Of a stretch of DNA of 64,000 bases, positions 26,196 through 36,833 are shown one piece after another. The stretch is from positions 723,001 through 787,000 of the forward strand of contig NZ_JBBOUK010000001.1 of the NCBI RefSeq assembly GCF_038006045.1. Direction: 5' to 3'. The translations under genes and the position numbers were made by a program. The number at the start of each line of letters is the position of its first letter. Within the stretch, counting starts at the first letter, position 1. Source of the stretch: Exiguobacterium sp. FSL W8-0210. GTDB taxonomy: Bacteria; Bacillota; Bacilli; Exiguobacteriales; Exiguobacteriaceae. The notes beneath the pieces are model-generated. The model made no database searches. It was not told the DNA's origin and saw nothing but the letters and a program-made list of their open reading frames with translations.

Positions 26196-27491
26196 TTAAT
26201 TGACACGTTCGTTTGAGAGGTCTTCTTCAACCATACGTAATTCTTTGCTGACAGGAGCAGGGAGATCGTAAGAAGATTGACCATGTTCTGCAACATCCAG
26301 TCCGCGGAGTTCATCTTCGCGTGTGATCCGAAGACCAATCGTAAGGTCGAGAACTTTTAAGAATGCGTAACTTAAGACGCTGACGATGACGACGGCAAAG
26401 ACGACACCAAGTGCTTGAACGCCGAGTTGCGTAAAACCGCCACCATAGAAGAGACCAGCTTGTCCGATCCCTGTGATTTCAACGAGTCGTGGTGAAGCGA
26501 AGAATCCAGTTGCGAGTGTACCCCAGATACCAGCGACGCCATGAACGGAGAAGGCACATAATGGATCATCCACACGGCTTGCGAGAAGAATGCTCGTTCC
26601 ATATGTGATCACACCAGCGAGGAAACCGATGACGACAGCTGCCCACGGTTCGACGAAGGCACAGGCTGCTGTGATGGCAACGAGTGCAGCTAACACGCCG
26701 TTGATGATCGAAGGGATATCTGCGACACGACGGTGCCAGAATGAGATGGCAAGAGCACCGAGGGCACCTGCTGCAGTCGCAAGTAACGTCGTCAAGGCAA
26801 CGTAACTAAAGAATCCATCGGCAATCGTTAGTGTCGAACCAGCGTTGAAGCCGAACCAACATAACCAGAGGATGAAGGCACCAACGACAGAGTAGATGAC
26901 GTTGTGTCCAAGTAACGGTGTTTTTTCAGCACCGATTCGTTTCTTGAGCAGTAAAGCGGCAACGAGTGCGGCAATTCCACCTTGCAAGTGAACGACCGTT
27001 GATCCAGCGAAGTCTTGCATCCCGAGCGAACCAAGGAATCCACCTGCCCAAACGGAACGTGCGATGATCGGATAGATGATAGCAACGAAAAACGTTCCGA
27101 ACAACAGGTAGACGGATAATTTAGCACGTTCTGCGAATCCGCCCCAAGCGATCGCGAGGGAGACAGCGACGAATGAGAGTTGGAAGAGGAACTTCACATC
27201 AATCGTGATGTTCGACCAATCAAGACTGCTGAATCCTCCTTGTAAGAAGAATCCTTCCGTTCCGATAATGGAATTACCATCACCGAACGTCAATCCGAAT
27301 CCGATGGCCCAAAAGGCGAGGGCGGCAACTGAGAAGCTGATGATCTGTTTGACAGCGACGTGCCCTGCGTTCTTCGCCCGTAACATTCCTGTTTCTAAAA
27401 GTAAGAATCCGATTTGCATCGTAAAGACGAGCAGTGCTGCGAATAAGACATAAAACGTATCGACTGAGATAGCGAGTTGTTCCAGTTTCAT
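26196..27491 (-). CDS. amtB: ammonium transporter
   Basis: Ammonium channel in the cell membrane, 431 residues, eleven helices. Family motifs: [32 protein letters not shown] (first pore His) and [16 protein letters not shown] (second His region). Start at 27491: AAAGGAGG lies about seven bases upstream, while an in-frame start at 27512 does not fit. No glnK follows, unlike in most bacteria where amtB and glnK are paired. A perfect TnrA box lies in the shared promoter region with the divergent tnrA. Confidence 0.93.
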   Translation of the reverse strand: MKLEQLAISVDTFYVLFAALLVFTMQIGFLLLETGMLRAKNAGHVAVKQIISFSVAALAFWAIGFGLTFGDGNSIIGTEGFFLQGGFSSLDWSNITIDVKFLFQLSFVAVSLAIAWGGFAERAKLSVYLLFGTFFVAIIYPIIARSVWAGGFLGSLGMQDFAGSTVVHLQGGIAALVAALLLKKRIGAEKTPLLGHNVIYSVVGAFILWLCWFGFNAGSTLTIADGFFSYVALTTLLATAAGALGALAISFWHRRVADIPSIINGVLAALVAITAACAFVEPWAAVVIGFLAGVITYGTSILLASRVDDPLCAFSVHGVAGIWGTLATGFFASPRLVEITGIGQAGLFYGGGFTQLGVQALGVVFAVVIVSVLSYAFLKVLDLTIGLRITREDELRGLDVAEHGQSSYDLPAPVSKELRMVEEDLSNERVN

Positions 27492-27562
27492 TGTCGTTCC
27501 TCCTTTATCCATTTAAAGTATGTGTTTACTTTAGACGGAAATACTTTCAAAGAAACGTGTTG

Positions 27563-27579
27563 TGTCAGAAAATCTGACA
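27563..27579. promoter_or_regulatory. TnrA box between amtB and tnrA
   Basis: TGTCAGAAAATCTGACA fits the TnrA/GlnR consensus TGTNAN7TNACA exactly and is a near-perfect palindrome. It lies 30 bases before the tnrA start and 72 bases before the amtB start. In B. subtilis TnrA activates amtB (nrgA) from such a site. Confidence 0.85.
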
Positions 27580-27608
27580 TGGTATTTTTGTGGAAAGGAG
27601 TGACGAAG

Positions 27609-27911
27609 ATGAACTACCGTGAGAAAAAGGTGATGTCGATTGGAATCGTCTGTGAGTTGACCGGATTATCGGAACGTCAGATTCGTTACTATGAAGAACG
27701 AAAATTAATCTTTCCAGAACGGACGAACGGAAAGACACGAAAATATTCATTTACGGATGTCGAGCGACTTGTCGAAGTCGCGGAAAAAATTGAAGATGGC
27801 TGGCGGACACATGAAATACGTGAAAAAGAACGGAAGGTAACGGAACAGCAACGTTCTGACTTGATCCGTGGTCAATTAAACGCTGCATTCGGTCTTTACA
27901 AGAAACAGTGA
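27609..27911 (+). CDS. tnrA: MerR-family nitrogen regulator TnrA
   Basis: Global nitrogen-limitation regulator, 100 residues. Winged-helix DNA-binding part (about 8-78) with [41 protein letters not shown] and [14 protein letters not shown]. The C-terminal [14 protein letters not shown] resembles the glutamine-synthetase-sensing end of TnrA rather than the longer GlnR tail. Start at 27609 from AAAGGAGTG; the longer frame back to 27477 runs through the promoter and is rejected. The TnrA box just upstream suggests autoregulation. Confidence 0.9.
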   Translation: MNYREKKVMSIGIVCELTGLSERQIRYYEERKLIFPERTNGKTRKYSFTDVERLVEVAEKIEDGWRTHEIREKERKVTEQQRSDLIRGQLNAAFGLYKKQ

Positions 27912-27957
27912 ACATTTCATGAACTGGTAACAGAACTGTCATTTTGTAAACGATTTA

Positions 27958-27988
27958 TTGGCACAGACTTCTTAATTTCAGATATAAT
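27958..27988 (+). promoter_or_regulatory. likely hemEHY promoter
   Basis: A perfect -10 TATAAT at 27983-27988; the best -35 is TTGGCA at 27958-27963 with a long 19-base spacer, or GGCACA with 17. Leader of about 60 bases to hemE. Confidence 0.5.
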
Positions 27989-28054
27989 GTTTCTGTGTTC
28001 ACAAACTTATCGTACGTTTTTTTGGGGCGTTAGAACGAGTATAAAGGGGTAGTT

Positions 28055-29101
28055 ATGATGAAGAAATTCAATGATACGTTTTTGCGGGCGATCCGTGGCG
28101 AGCAAATTGATCACGTTCCCGTCTGGTACATGCGACAAGCAGGTCGTTATCAAGCGGAATATCGTGAAATCAAGAAGACACGGACGCTTTTCGAGATCAC
28201 ACATGACTCGGAACTAGGCGCATATGTGACAGAACTACCTGTAAAACAATTAGGGGTCGATGCAGCGATTCTGTATAAAGACATCATGACGCCACTTCCA
28301 TCGATGGGCGTTGACGTCGAAATCAAGAGTGGTATCGGTCCAGTCATCGCGAACCCGATCCGCACGATGGCAGATGTTGAAGCATTACAACCATTTAACC
28401 GTGAAGATATTCCATATATCTATGAAACGATTCGTTTGTTACGGGAACGACTCGAAGTACCGTTGATTGGTTTTTCCGGGGCACCATTCACGCTTGCGAG
28501 CTATATGATTGAAGGTGGTCCTTCGAAGGGATACCATAAAACGAAAGCATTGATGTATGGACAACCTGAGGTATGGCATGCCTTAATGGAGAAACTAGGT
28601 GACATGGTCATCGATTACATCAAATCACAAGTGGATGCAGGAATCCAAGCGTTCCAAATCTTTGATTCATGGGTCGGAACGACGAGCCGGAAAGATTATG
28701 TCCGTTACATCAAGCCAACGATGGAACGCATTTTCACAGAATTAAAAGATACAGGCGTGCCGATGATCATGTTCGGTGTAGGAGCGAGTCACTTGGCAGA
28801 GGAATGGCACAGTTTACCGTTAGACGTCGTCGGACTTGATTGGCGTTTGTCGATTGACGAAGCACGTGAGCGTGGACTGACGAAACCTGTCCAAGGAAAC
28901 CTCGACCCGTCTTATCTGTTAGCACCATGGGAAATCCTTGAAGCAAAAACGAAGGAAATTCTCGATATGGGAATGAAGCAACCAGGATTTATCTTTAACC
29001 TCGGTCACGGCATCTTCCCGGAAGTCGATCCAGAAGTATTGAAACGTTTGACTGCATTTATCCATGATTATTCGAAAGAAAAAATGGAGGTAGGAAAATG
29101 A
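28055..29101 (+). CDS. hemE: uroporphyrinogen III decarboxylase
   Basis: Makes coproporphyrinogen III from uroporphyrinogen III in the cytoplasm. 348 residues. Signature motifs [16 protein letters not shown] near the N-terminus and [16 protein letters not shown] (about 145-160); [11 protein letters not shown] and [14 protein letters not shown] close the barrel. First gene of hemEHY; it overlaps hemH by four bases. Ribosome site AAAGGGG before the double ATG. Confidence 0.96.
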   Translation: MMKKFNDTFLRAIRGEQIDHVPVWYMRQAGRYQAEYREIKKTRTLFEITHDSELGAYVTELPVKQLGVDAAILYKDIMTPLPSMGVDVEIKSGIGPVIANPIRTMADVEALQPFNREDIPYIYETIRLLRERLEVPLIGFSGAPFTLASYMIEGGPSKGYHKTKALMYGQPEVWHALMEKLGDMVIDYIKSQVDAGIQAFQIFDSWVGTTSRKDYVRYIKPTMERIFTELKDTGVPMIMFGVGASHLAEEWHSLPLDVVGLDWRLSIDEARERGLTKPVQGNLDPSYLLAPWEILEAKTKEILDMGMKQPGFIFNLGHGIFPEVDPEVLKRLTAFIHDYSKEKMEVGK

Positions 29102-30030
29102 AGACGTTAGGACTACTTGTTATGGCGTACGGTACGCCATATAAACCAGAAGATATCGAGCGTTATTATACGCACATTCGTCGCGGACGCAAACCGTCTC
29201 CAGAAGCATTGGCAGAGTTAACGGAACGTTACGAAGCCATCGGTGGTGTCTCACCACTCGCACAAGTCACGATTGATCAGGCTGAAGAGCTACACCGTCA
29301 ACTGTCTGAGAAATATGCTGGTGAAATCGAGTTCAAACTCTATCTTGGTCTGAAACACATCGAGCCATTCGTTGAGGATGCTGTCGAGCAAATGGCAAAA
29401 GACGGCATTACGGAAGCAGTCACAGTCGTTTTAGCACCACACTATTCGACGTTCAGTATCCGTTCATATAACGGTCGTGCGAAGGAAGTCGCGGACCAAC
29501 ACGGTATCCGTCTCGCATCCGTCGAATCGTGGTACAAAGAAGAAGCGTTTCTCGATTGGTGGGGTAAAGAAATTCGCAAGACGTTCGACGCTTTACCAGT
29601 ATCTGAAGAGAAAGCCGTTCTCGTCGTTTCAGCACACAGTCTACCTGAAAAAATCATTGCAAACGGTGATCCATACCCAGAGCAATTGAAGGAAACAGCT
29701 GAATTGATCGCGCAACGTGCTGGTGTACCGCATATGATCACAGGCTGGCAATCGGCTGGACAAACGCCAGAACCATGGCTTGGACCAGATGTTCAGGATT
29801 TGACACGTGACGTCTACGAAGAAAAAGGATACGAAGCATTCGTCTACGTACCCGTTGGTTTCGTTGCCGATCACCTAGAAGTATTGTTCGATAATGATTA
29901 CGAGTGTAAAGTCGTCTGCGACGAACTCGGAATTCATTATGCGCGACCTGTCATGCCAAACGCGGATCCAGCTTTCATGAAAGCTGTCACGGAAGCCGTC
30001 GCGAAACAGGTGGGTAGTTATGTCCAGTAA
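29098..30030 (+). CDS. hemH: coproporphyrin III ferrochelatase
   Basis: Inserts iron into coproporphyrin III (the Gram-positive route; also called cpfC). 310 residues, soluble. Metal-binding His in [14 protein letters not shown] and Glu in [17 protein letters not shown] are present. GGCPP-type vertebrate tails are absent, as expected. It overlaps hemE by ATGA and hemY by 11 bases, so the three are coupled. Confidence 0.95.
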   Translation: MKTLGLLVMAYGTPYKPEDIERYYTHIRRGRKPSPEALAELTERYEAIGGVSPLAQVTIDQAEELHRQLSEKYAGEIEFKLYLGLKHIEPFVEDAVEQMAKDGITEAVTVVLAPHYSTFSIRSYNGRAKEVADQHGIRLASVESWYKEEAFLDWWGKEIRKTFDALPVSEEKAVLVVSAHSLPEKIIANGDPYPEQLKETAELIAQRAGVPHMITGWQSAGQTPEPWLGPDVQDLTRDVYEEKGYEAFVYVPVGFVADHLEVLFDNDYECKVVCDELGIHYARPVMPNADPAFMKAVTEAVAKQVGSYVQ

Positions 30031-31429
30031 ACGTCTCGTCATCGTGGGCGGTGGTATATCAGGACTTGCAGCCGCCTATTATGCAGAGAAGCAGTTTCCA
30101 GAGATGAACATCACGTTACTCGAGGCAGAGGGTCGTCTCGGTGGTAAGGTGGCGACATATCGGGACGAAGGATTGACGATCGAGCGGGGACCGGATTCAT
30201 ACGTCGCACGGAAACACGTGTTGACGGATCTCATCGAAGAGATTGGATTAGGGGAGCAACTCGTTCGCAATAACACGTCGCAAGCGTATATCTTGGATGC
30301 GCGCGGTCTCCACCCGATTCCAAAAGGTGCCGTCATGGGCATCCCGACCGATTTAGAGTTATTCGCAGAGACGTCTCTACTGACGGAAGAAGAAAAGGCA
30401 GAGGTGACAGAACGCTTGCTTCACCCTGCTCCTGATTTGACGATTCCGGAAACAGACATTCCATTAGGGGAATACCTGCGTCCGCGTCTTGGAGATGCGC
30501 TCGTCGAGAAGTTGATCGAACCGCTTCTTTCAGGCATCTATGCGGGTGATATCGACCGGATGAGTACGTTTGCGACCTACCCGCAATTCGTTGCGAATGA
30601 GCAAAAGGCTGGAAGCTTGTTCGAAGGGATGCGCCTCATGCGTCCGCTTGATCAACAACAAGGTCCGACGCTCAAAGCGACAGGTCAATTCCTATCACTT
30701 GCTACTGGACTCGAGTCTCTCGTCGAGCGTTTAGAAGAGGTGCTCGAACGGACAGAGATTCGTCTTGAGACACCGCTTCGCTCCATTGAACGGGAAGAAG
30801 ACGGGCGATATCGTCTCGAAACGGATCATGGTCCAGAATATGCCGATGATATTTTGTTGACGATTCCGCATCGCCAAGTCGTGTCCCTGTTACCAGATGC
30901 GACGCTTCCAGGGCTTGCGAACCTTTCAACACACTCGACGGCGACGGTCACGTTGATTTTCGATAAGGAAACTGCGTTACCGATTGATGGAACGGGATTC
31001 ATCGTCAACCGTCGGGCGCCGTATTCAATTACAGCATGCACGGCGATTGATCAAAAGTGGAATCATGCAGCACCGAATCATACCGTGCTTCGTGCCTTCA
31101 TCGGACGCCCCGGAAAAGATGCACTCGTTCGTGAATCAGACGAAGTGATTGAACGCGTCGTCTTAGAAGATCTTGAAAACATCTGTGATCGTCCCTTGCA
31201 ACCGGAACGTGTCGTCATCAGTCGTCTCTTAGACGGCTTACCGGCCTATACGGTAGGACATGCACAGCGGATTCAAGAAGTGCGAGAAATCGTCGCTTCT
31301 CATTATCCGCACATTCATTTAGCCGGACTCGCCTATGATGGTGTTGGATTGCCAGACTGTGTAGCAGGTGTCAAAGCGACGCTTGAACAAATGGCGTTAC
31401 AACAACTGGAACCATGCAAAGAATCATGA
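30020..31429 (+). CDS. hemY: coproporphyrinogen III oxidase (HemY/CgoX, FAD)
   Basis: FAD enzyme oxidising coproporphyrinogen III to coproporphyrin III with oxygen. 469 residues. The Rossmann motif [16 protein letters not shown] opens the protein, [11 protein letters not shown] follows, and the C-terminal FAD loop is [15 protein letters not shown]. The last enzyme of the route, the heme synthase ChdC (HemQ), is not in the window. A strong terminator ends the operon. Confidence 0.94.
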   Translation: MSSKRLVIVGGGISGLAAAYYAEKQFPEMNITLLEAEGRLGGKVATYRDEGLTIERGPDSYVARKHVLTDLIEEIGLGEQLVRNNTSQAYILDARGLHPIPKGAVMGIPTDLELFAETSLLTEEEKAEVTERLLHPAPDLTIPETDIPLGEYLRPRLGDALVEKLIEPLLSGIYAGDIDRMSTFATYPQFVANEQKAGSLFEGMRLMRPLDQQQGPTLKATGQFLSLATGLESLVERLEEVLERTEIRLETPLRSIEREEDGRYRLETDHGPEYADDILLTIPHRQVVSLLPDATLPGLANLSTHSTATVTLIFDKETALPIDGTGFIVNRRAPYSITACTAIDQKWNHAAPNHTVLRAFIGRPGKDALVRESDEVIERVVLEDLENICDRPLQPERVVISRLLDGLPAYTVGHAQRIQEVREIVASHYPHIHLAGLAYDGVGLPDCVAGVKATLEQMALQQLEPCKES

Positions 31430-31437
31430 CACACTTA

Positions 31438-31478
31438 AACCTTTTTGAAGCTAGCAGTGCTTCAAAAAGGTTTTTTTG
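31438..31478 (+). terminator. terminator of hemEHY
   Basis: AACCTTTTTGAAGC pairs with GCTTCAAAAAGGTT across a seven-base loop and continues into TTTTT. Confidence 0.92.
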
Positions 31479-31565
31479 TCTTCAGAAGAATGACACGGAA
31501 GGAAACGGGAATAAGAGACTGAGGAATCAAAATTGAAGAATACCGTTGAAGCGGGAGGGAATCGT

Positions 31566-33017
31566 ATGGTGGAAGTATGGAGTACGTTCACGATCATCAT
31601 CGTCTACGGATTGCTTATCATGAATATCTTGGCTGTCCTGACGGTTATTTTTCTCGAGCGGCGCGATATTGGTGCGACGTGGGCATGGGTATTCATCTTG
31701 TATTTCGTTCCGCTCGTTGGATTTCTCGTCTATCTGTTTTTCGGAAGATTGTTGAAAAAAACGAATTTTTATCGTGTCACGGATGAAGAACAACTGGAAC
31801 AGGATAGACGGATCGCCTTACAGAAAAAAGAACTTGTAACGATGGGACGGCACCCGATGATTCAAAAGCATCGTGATATGATTCGGATGAACCTGATGTC
31901 GAACGGTTCCCTGCTCAGTCTCTCGAATCAACTGCAGATTCTTTCGGATGGCGAGCAGAAGTTCAATCGGATGATTCAAGATATCCGCCAGGCAGAGCAT
32001 GAAGTGAATATCCAATATTACATCATTCAGAAAGATCGTCTCGGGTTAGCATTGATCGATACATTGACCGATTGTGCCCGTCGTGGAATCAAAGTACGTC
32101 TATTGTATGATGCTGTCGGATCACGAAGTCTCAAACGGACGGATTTTAAGGATTTACTCGCACACGGAGGAGAAGTGTTTGCCTTTTTCCCGTCGACGAT
32201 TGGATTCGTTAATTTTCGATTGAACAACCGCAATCACCGTAAATCCTGTATCATTGACGGTCGAATCGGCTATATTGGTGGCTTCAACGTTGGTACGGAA
32301 TATCTCGGTATCGATGAAAAGTTCGGCTACTGGCGGGATACACATTTTCGCTTGGAAGGTGACGTCGTTCATGATCAACTCGACCGCTTTATTCTCGACT
32401 GGAACCAAGCAAGTGACGTCTATACGGAAAAATCTTTGTTTTACTATGGAACGCATAGGATTCAGGATATATTACCGATGCAAATCGTCACATCGGGTCC
32501 GGATTCCCGTTCAGAGTATTTGAAGCTTGCCTTAATCAAGATGATCAACGAAGCAAAACGGACGATTTATATCCAATCGCCTTATTTCATTCCAGACACG
32601 AGTTATTTAGATGCATGTAAGGCAGCCCTTCTGTCCGGAGTGGAAGTACGCATTATGATTCCGAACAAACCGGACCATCCATTTGTTTACTGGGCAACGA
32701 CTGCTGCTGTAGGGGAACTGCTATCTTACGGAGCTAAAATCTACACGTATGAACCTGGATTTTTGCATGCGAAGACAATCGTCGTCGATGGAGAAATTGC
32801 TTCGGTCGGAACAACGAATATCGATGCGCGAAGTTTTCGTTTAAACTTCGAAATGAATACAATCGTTTATGACCAGGCAGTAGCGATTGAACTAGAACGG
32901 CTCTTCTTAGCCGATTGTGAGGTATCAAAGCTCATGACGGTCGAGTCGTATGTTGCGCGTTCAAGAATGATCAAATTCAAGGAAAGTATTTCGCGTTTGT
33001 TGTCACCGATTTTGTAA
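31566..33017 (+). CDS. cls: cardiolipin synthase
   Basis: Membrane enzyme joining two phosphatidylglycerol molecules. 483 residues from the chosen start. Two N-terminal helices (about 5-27 and 36-57, the PLDNc region), then two phospholipase D domains with HKD motifs HRKSCIIDGRIGYIGG and HAKTIVVDGEIASVGT. Start at 31566 because GGGAGGG precedes this ATG; the frame can be read back to 31533 without a ribosome site. Confidence 0.93.
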   Translation: MVEVWSTFTIIIVYGLLIMNILAVLTVIFLERRDIGATWAWVFILYFVPLVGFLVYLFFGRLLKKTNFYRVTDEEQLEQDRRIALQKKELVTMGRHPMIQKHRDMIRMNLMSNGSLLSLSNQLQILSDGEQKFNRMIQDIRQAEHEVNIQYYIIQKDRLGLALIDTLTDCARRGIKVRLLYDAVGSRSLKRTDFKDLLAHGGEVFAFFPSTIGFVNFRLNNRNHRKSCIIDGRIGYIGGFNVGTEYLGIDEKFGYWRDTHFRLEGDVVHDQLDRFILDWNQASDVYTEKSLFYYGTHRIQDILPMQIVTSGPDSRSEYLKLALIKMINEAKRTIYIQSPYFIPDTSYLDACKAALLSGVEVRIMIPNKPDHPFVYWATTAAVGELLSYGAKIYTYEPGFLHAKTIVVDGEIASVGTTNIDARSFRLNFEMNTIVYDQAVAIELERLFLADCEVSKLMTVESYVARSRMIKFKESISRLLSPIL

Positions 33018-33092
33018 ACCGTGTTTACGACCAGTCAAAATGTGAAAAATGGTATAGTAGTATGGAAATAGAAAAAGAGGAGAGTGAAGACG

Positions 33093-33974
33093 ATGGCAAA
33101 TCCAATCAAATTACTCGTATCAGACATGGATGGTACCGTTCTTTCGGGCAAACAACGAATAGAGCCGGAGACGATTCAGGCAATTGAAGCAGCACGCGAA
33201 CAAGGTGTCGAGTTTGCAATTGCAACAGGACGTAATTACTTAAATGCTAAAGAATTGACGGATGCCGCAGGAATCCACTGTCCAATCATTGCTTCAAACG
33301 GGGCACGTGTGATGACCGTCGATGGAGAAGAGTTGAGTGCGACGACTCTGACGACAGAACAAGCACAGCAAATTTACGGCATCATTAGCCAGTACGAAGT
33401 CTTCTTCGAGATGTTCTGTGATCAAGGACTCGTGACAGCGCAAGGAGCGACGATTGATGCAGCCTACGATTCGTTAAAAGAATTAAGTGAAGAAAGTGAT
33501 CGGGCAAAACAAGTGCTTGATTTCTTCCACGATCGCTATTATGTCCACGAAGACGTCAAGATGATTGATGGATTCCGGTCATACATTCGTAATCAAGCGG
33601 GAAAAGTATTCAAGTTCATTTCGTTCTCATTTGATCAAGAATTGATGAAAACAATCTGGCAGGAAATCGAGCAGAAAGTCGAGGGTGTCTATGTCACGTC
33701 GTCAGGACACGATAACATCGAAGTCATGGCAGTCGGTGCCGATAAAGGAACGGCAGTTAAAATCCTCGCGGACCACCTTGGTGTGCCGATCGAACAAGTC
33801 GCTGTCATCGGTGATAATCTGAACGATCTTCCCATGTTTAAGGTTGCTGGAAAGGCGATTGCGATGGGGAATGGTCATGATGAAGCAAAAGCGATTGCGC
33901 ATCATGTGACGAAAATAAACGATGAGCACGGCGTCGGATATGCGATTCAGCAACTGGCGTCCCGTGCTTGGTAA
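33093..33974 (+). CDS. HAD-superfamily Cof-type phosphatase
   Basis: 293 residues. Predicted sugar-phosphate or flavin phosphatase; cytoplasmic. Motif I LLVSDMDGTVLSG with the nucleophile Asp, motif II ATGRN, Lys of motif III in GADKGTAVKIL, and motif IV VIGDNLNDLPMF. The cap is the Cof (C2B) type. Start at 33093 from AGAGGAGAG; a GTG nine bases earlier is possible. The substrate cannot be told. mscL follows after 12 bases. Confidence 0.87.
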   Translation: MANPIKLLVSDMDGTVLSGKQRIEPETIQAIEAAREQGVEFAIATGRNYLNAKELTDAAGIHCPIIASNGARVMTVDGEELSATTLTTEQAQQIYGIISQYEVFFEMFCDQGLVTAQGATIDAAYDSLKELSEESDRAKQVLDFFHDRYYVHEDVKMIDGFRSYIRNQAGKVFKFISFSFDQELMKTIWQEIEQKVEGVYVTSSGHDNIEVMAVGADKGTAVKILADHLGVPIEQVAVIGDNLNDLPMFKVAGKAIAMGNGHDEAKAIAHHVTKINDEHGVGYAIQQLASRAW

Positions 33975-33986
33975 GGGGGACGTTTC

Positions 33987-34379
33987 ATGTTTAAGGCATT
34001 TAAGGAGTTTGCTTTTCGAGGCAATGTGATCGATTTAGCGGTCGGAGTCATTCTCGGTGCTGCGTTCAGCGGGATTATCAAATCACTCGTCGACAGCGTC
34101 TTCATGCCGTTGATCGGTATCATCATCGGTGGTATTGATGTCAAAGGATTATCAATCATGGTCGGAAATGCAAAATTACAGTACGGTCAGTTCCTTCAGG
34201 CGAGTATCGAATTCTTATTGATTGCCTTTGCTTTGTTCATCTTCGTCAAAGGAATCACTTCGTTCCGGAAGAAGGAAGAAGTCGTCGAAGAAGAAGCGGT
34301 ACCAACGACAGAAGAAAAACTATTGACAGAAATCAGAGATGCCTTGATTCGTCAAAATGAGTCATCACCTAAAAACTGA
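33987..34379 (+). CDS. mscL: large-conductance mechanosensitive channel
   Basis: 130 residues; safety valve opening under hypo-osmotic shock. N-terminal FKAFKEFAFRGNVIDLAVGVILGAAF is the highly conserved first helix, the second helix is at about 68-90, and an acidic cytoplasmic helix (KKEEVVEEEAV) ends it. Probably cotranscribed with the HAD gene. Confidence 0.96.
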   Translation: MFKAFKEFAFRGNVIDLAVGVILGAAFSGIIKSLVDSVFMPLIGIIIGGIDVKGLSIMVGNAKLQYGQFLQASIEFLLIAFALFIFVKGITSFRKKEEVVEEEAVPTTEEKLLTEIRDALIRQNESSPKN

Positions 34380-34386
34380 TATATAC

Positions 34387-34427
34387 CAAAAGCCTGTCTC
34401 ACATATTTATGTGAAACAGGCTTTTTT
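34387..34427. terminator. bidirectional terminator between mscL and the helicase gene
   Basis: AAAAGCCTGT and ACAGGCTTTT arms plus inner TCACATA/TGTGA pairs, TTTA loop, flanked by A and T runs. Confidence 0.9.
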
Positions 34428-34430
34428 GGC

Positions 34431-36593
34431 TCATAAAATTTCGAGTAATGCATTTTCGGAGCAGACTTGTAACGAAAGCTGTTTTTTCATTCCTTGATCA
34501 AATGAAATTTCTAGCACGTCGTCAACCATGTGCAAAACGGTTCCGGGACCAAATGCTGTATGCGATACACGCATGTTCTCAGTGATCGGAAGTGGAGGAA
34601 CTTTCGCTCGCGCTGCAATGGCAGGACGTTGGCGTTCTATTTTTCGTTTTGCGGAATCCGGTGTAACAAGACGATGAACGTCTTCGACGAATGGTGAGAC
34701 ATCGAACGATTTCGATTTAAAACGATAAGACAGGAGATGCAGTTCGTGTCGTGCCCGTGTCATCCCGACGTAAAACAAGCGTGCTGCTTCTTCCATATCA
34801 TCGAGTTGTCCATTCTTGTACGCCTTGATCGTGTCAGCCGATGGAAGAATACCAGCAACGAGATCAATCATAAAGACGCGATCAAATTCAAGCCCCTTTG
34901 CACTGTGAAAGGTCGAAAGGGTGACCGCATTTTGATTTTTGTTTTGTTTCGCATCACGCATCAACTGTTCGAGATGCGCGATCCGCTCACGAAAGGCGAG
35001 TAACGTCGGTACATCACTTGCGATGTTATCGATCGTATTTAATGTCTCAAGCAGGTGATCGAGACTAAAACCGAGACTCTCACTCATTTTCCGCAAATTC
35101 TTTTCGTAGCCCAGTTCATGACGAATCAATGAGAGGGCAGCAGACGGTCGAACGGTCTGAATGGAAGCGAACGTGCGCTTCATTTGTTGAAGTTGTTTCT
35201 TTTGATAAAACTTCATCTCGATTTTGTTTATGAGTAGATCAAATACAGATTCACCCGTGCCGAACTGTTGCAATTGAGAAAGTTGCGCTTTTGAAATGTA
35301 CCCGGCGAATTTCGTATGAATAGTTGCTAACACATCGATATCTGTCGGATCTTGTGCGAATGTCATGAAGTTTAAGATATCCTTCAAAATCCAATGACTG
35401 AAGAATTTATGATCGACATCCTTAATATAAAACGGAATATTTGCTTGATCCAACGCATTCATGACGTTGATCGAAGAAGCATTGTTGCGATATAAGATGG
35501 CCACTTCGCGGTAATTCGTCTCTGTCCGTAGTTGATTCAACAGATAGCGGGTCTGATCCTCGTAAGTTGGTAACGTCTCTAAGATGATCGGACGAACAGC
35601 AGCGTTCTCCGTGAACATCTGTTTCGGATAGCGTGCTTTATTGCGCTGAATGAATTGGTTCGCGACGGATACGATGTCTTGAGACGAACGATAATTTTGT
35701 TCCATGTAAAGAATCGTCGCATTCGGATACGTATCTTTGAAGTGCAAAATTTTAGAAGCGTCCGCGCCACGCCAGCTGTATAGCGTCTGATCATCGTCTG
35801 CAACGACACAGAGTCGGTTATGCGGTAAGGCTAACTTTTCGACCAATTGATGTTGAACGAGTGACGTATCCTGGCTCTCATCCGTTAGGATATAGTCAAA
35901 GCGACGCTGATAATGTTGCAACAGACGACGGTCTTGCTCCAAAATCGTATTCGCATACGTCAACATATCATCAAAGTCGAGTAACGGATGTAAGGGATCA
36001 CGCGACTTGAATTGTTCATACGCGACATAGATATCAGGGAAATGTTTGATCGTCGTCGGTACTGCCTTGATTTCCTTTAAAGAAAGAAGACGGTTCTTGA
36101 CGAAGGAAATCATTCGTAATAACTCATCCATCTGGTCGTCGGTAATGACACTCCGATTAATTTCCTGGAAAATACGCCGGAGTAACATACGTTTATGTGG
36201 CGCATTCGGATGTTGTTGATCCATTGGTCCCTCAATGATCGTATAGGAGAGACGTTGCTGGGATGTATGATCCCGAACGACTTGAAAAGCAAAGCTATGA
36301 ATCGTCGAGAATGCCGCTGTCGTTCCAATTAATTCGTGAAATAGATGATAAAAACGATCCGCCATCTCGCGAGCTGCTGCCTTACTGAAGGTCAGCCCTA
36401 AAATACGATGTGGTTCGATCTTTTTTTGTAAAATCAAATAGGCAATCTTAAAATTAAGCGTCGTTGTTTTTCCAGAGCCGGGTGAGGCGAGTAACAGCAA
36501 CGGACCATGGTCATGTTCGATTGCCTGTTGTTGGACAGGATTCAGTTGAATACCGGTCAATCGCTCCATCTGTTCGAAAAAATCTTCATGCAT
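34431..36593 (-). CDS. UvrD/PcrA-type superfamily I DNA helicase (YjcD-like)
   Basis: About 720 residues. 3'-5' DNA helicase, predicted. Walker A LLASPGSGKTTTL, motif Ia LTFSKAAAREMADR, motif II LTDESQDTS (unusual ESQD in place of EAQD/EYQD), motif III VVADDDQTLYSWRGA, motif IV MEQNYRSSQDIV, motif V LSTFHSAKGLEFDRVF, motif VI FYVGMTRARHELHLL. A C-terminal piece MRVSHTAFGPGTVLHMVDD is the Tudor-like tail of PcrA relatives. Start at 36593 (ten bases after GAGGTG) rather than the GTG at 36605. Similar to B. subtilis YjcD; standalone. Confidence 0.88.
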   Translation of the reverse strand: MHEDFFEQMERLTGIQLNPVQQQAIEHDHGPLLLLASPGSGKTTTLNFKIAYLILQKKIEPHRILGLTFSKAAAREMADRFYHLFHELIGTTAAFSTIHSFAFQVVRDHTSQQRLSYTIIEGPMDQQHPNAPHKRMLLRRIFQEINRSVITDDQMDELLRMISFVKNRLLSLKEIKAVPTTIKHFPDIYVAYEQFKSRDPLHPLLDFDDMLTYANTILEQDRRLLQHYQRRFDYILTDESQDTSLVQHQLVEKLALPHNRLCVVADDDQTLYSWRGADASKILHFKDTYPNATILYMEQNYRSSQDIVSVANQFIQRNKARYPKQMFTENAAVRPIILETLPTYEDQTRYLLNQLRTETNYREVAILYRNNASSINVMNALDQANIPFYIKDVDHKFFSHWILKDILNFMTFAQDPTDIDVLATIHTKFAGYISKAQLSQLQQFGTGESVFDLLINKIEMKFYQKKQLQQMKRTFASIQTVRPSAALSLIRHELGYEKNLRKMSESLGFSLDHLLETLNTIDNIASDVPTLLAFRERIAHLEQLMRDAKQNKNQNAVTLSTFHSAKGLEFDRVFMIDLVAGILPSADTIKAYKNGQLDDMEEAARLFYVGMTRARHELHLLSYRFKSKSFDVSPFVEDVHRLVTPDSAKRKIERQRPAIAARAKVPPLPITENMRVSHTAFGPGTVLHMVDDVLEISFDQGMKKQLSLQVCSENALLEIL

Positions 36594-36792
36594 GATACAG
36601 TTCACCTCGAGCGTATTTATTTCTCGTCCAATAATCGAACTTTCCCTAGTGTATCATTTTTAGTGTCAGGATTGGATTACGGAAAGAAGAACCGTGGAAT
36701 AAAGAGACAAGAGCCTATTGGATGTTATGTAAGACGAGTACCCTAAAAGACTAGGCAAATGGATAAAAAAACATTAAAATGGGAATAGATGT

Positions 36793-36808
36793 AAGAGAGT
36801 ACTCTCTT
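36793..36808. promoter_or_regulatory. 16-bp perfect palindrome before an acetyltransferase gene
   Basis: AAGAGAGTACTCTCTT reads the same on both strands. It lies 25 bases before the chosen start at 36834, in an otherwise plain 240-base gap. A dimeric repressor operator is the simplest reading. Confidence 0.4.
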
Positions 36809-36833
36809 GTCCTGTACAAAGAGGGAAGGCGGA

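Noticed and set aside
27477-27608. N-terminal extension of tnrA by 44 residues
   Set aside because: It would translate the TnrA box and promoter; the start at 27609 has AAAGGAGTG and matches TnrA proteins.
36507-36746. 79-codon frame between the helicase gene and the acetyltransferase
   Set aside because: It starts inside the helicase gene on the opposite strand and has no start signal.
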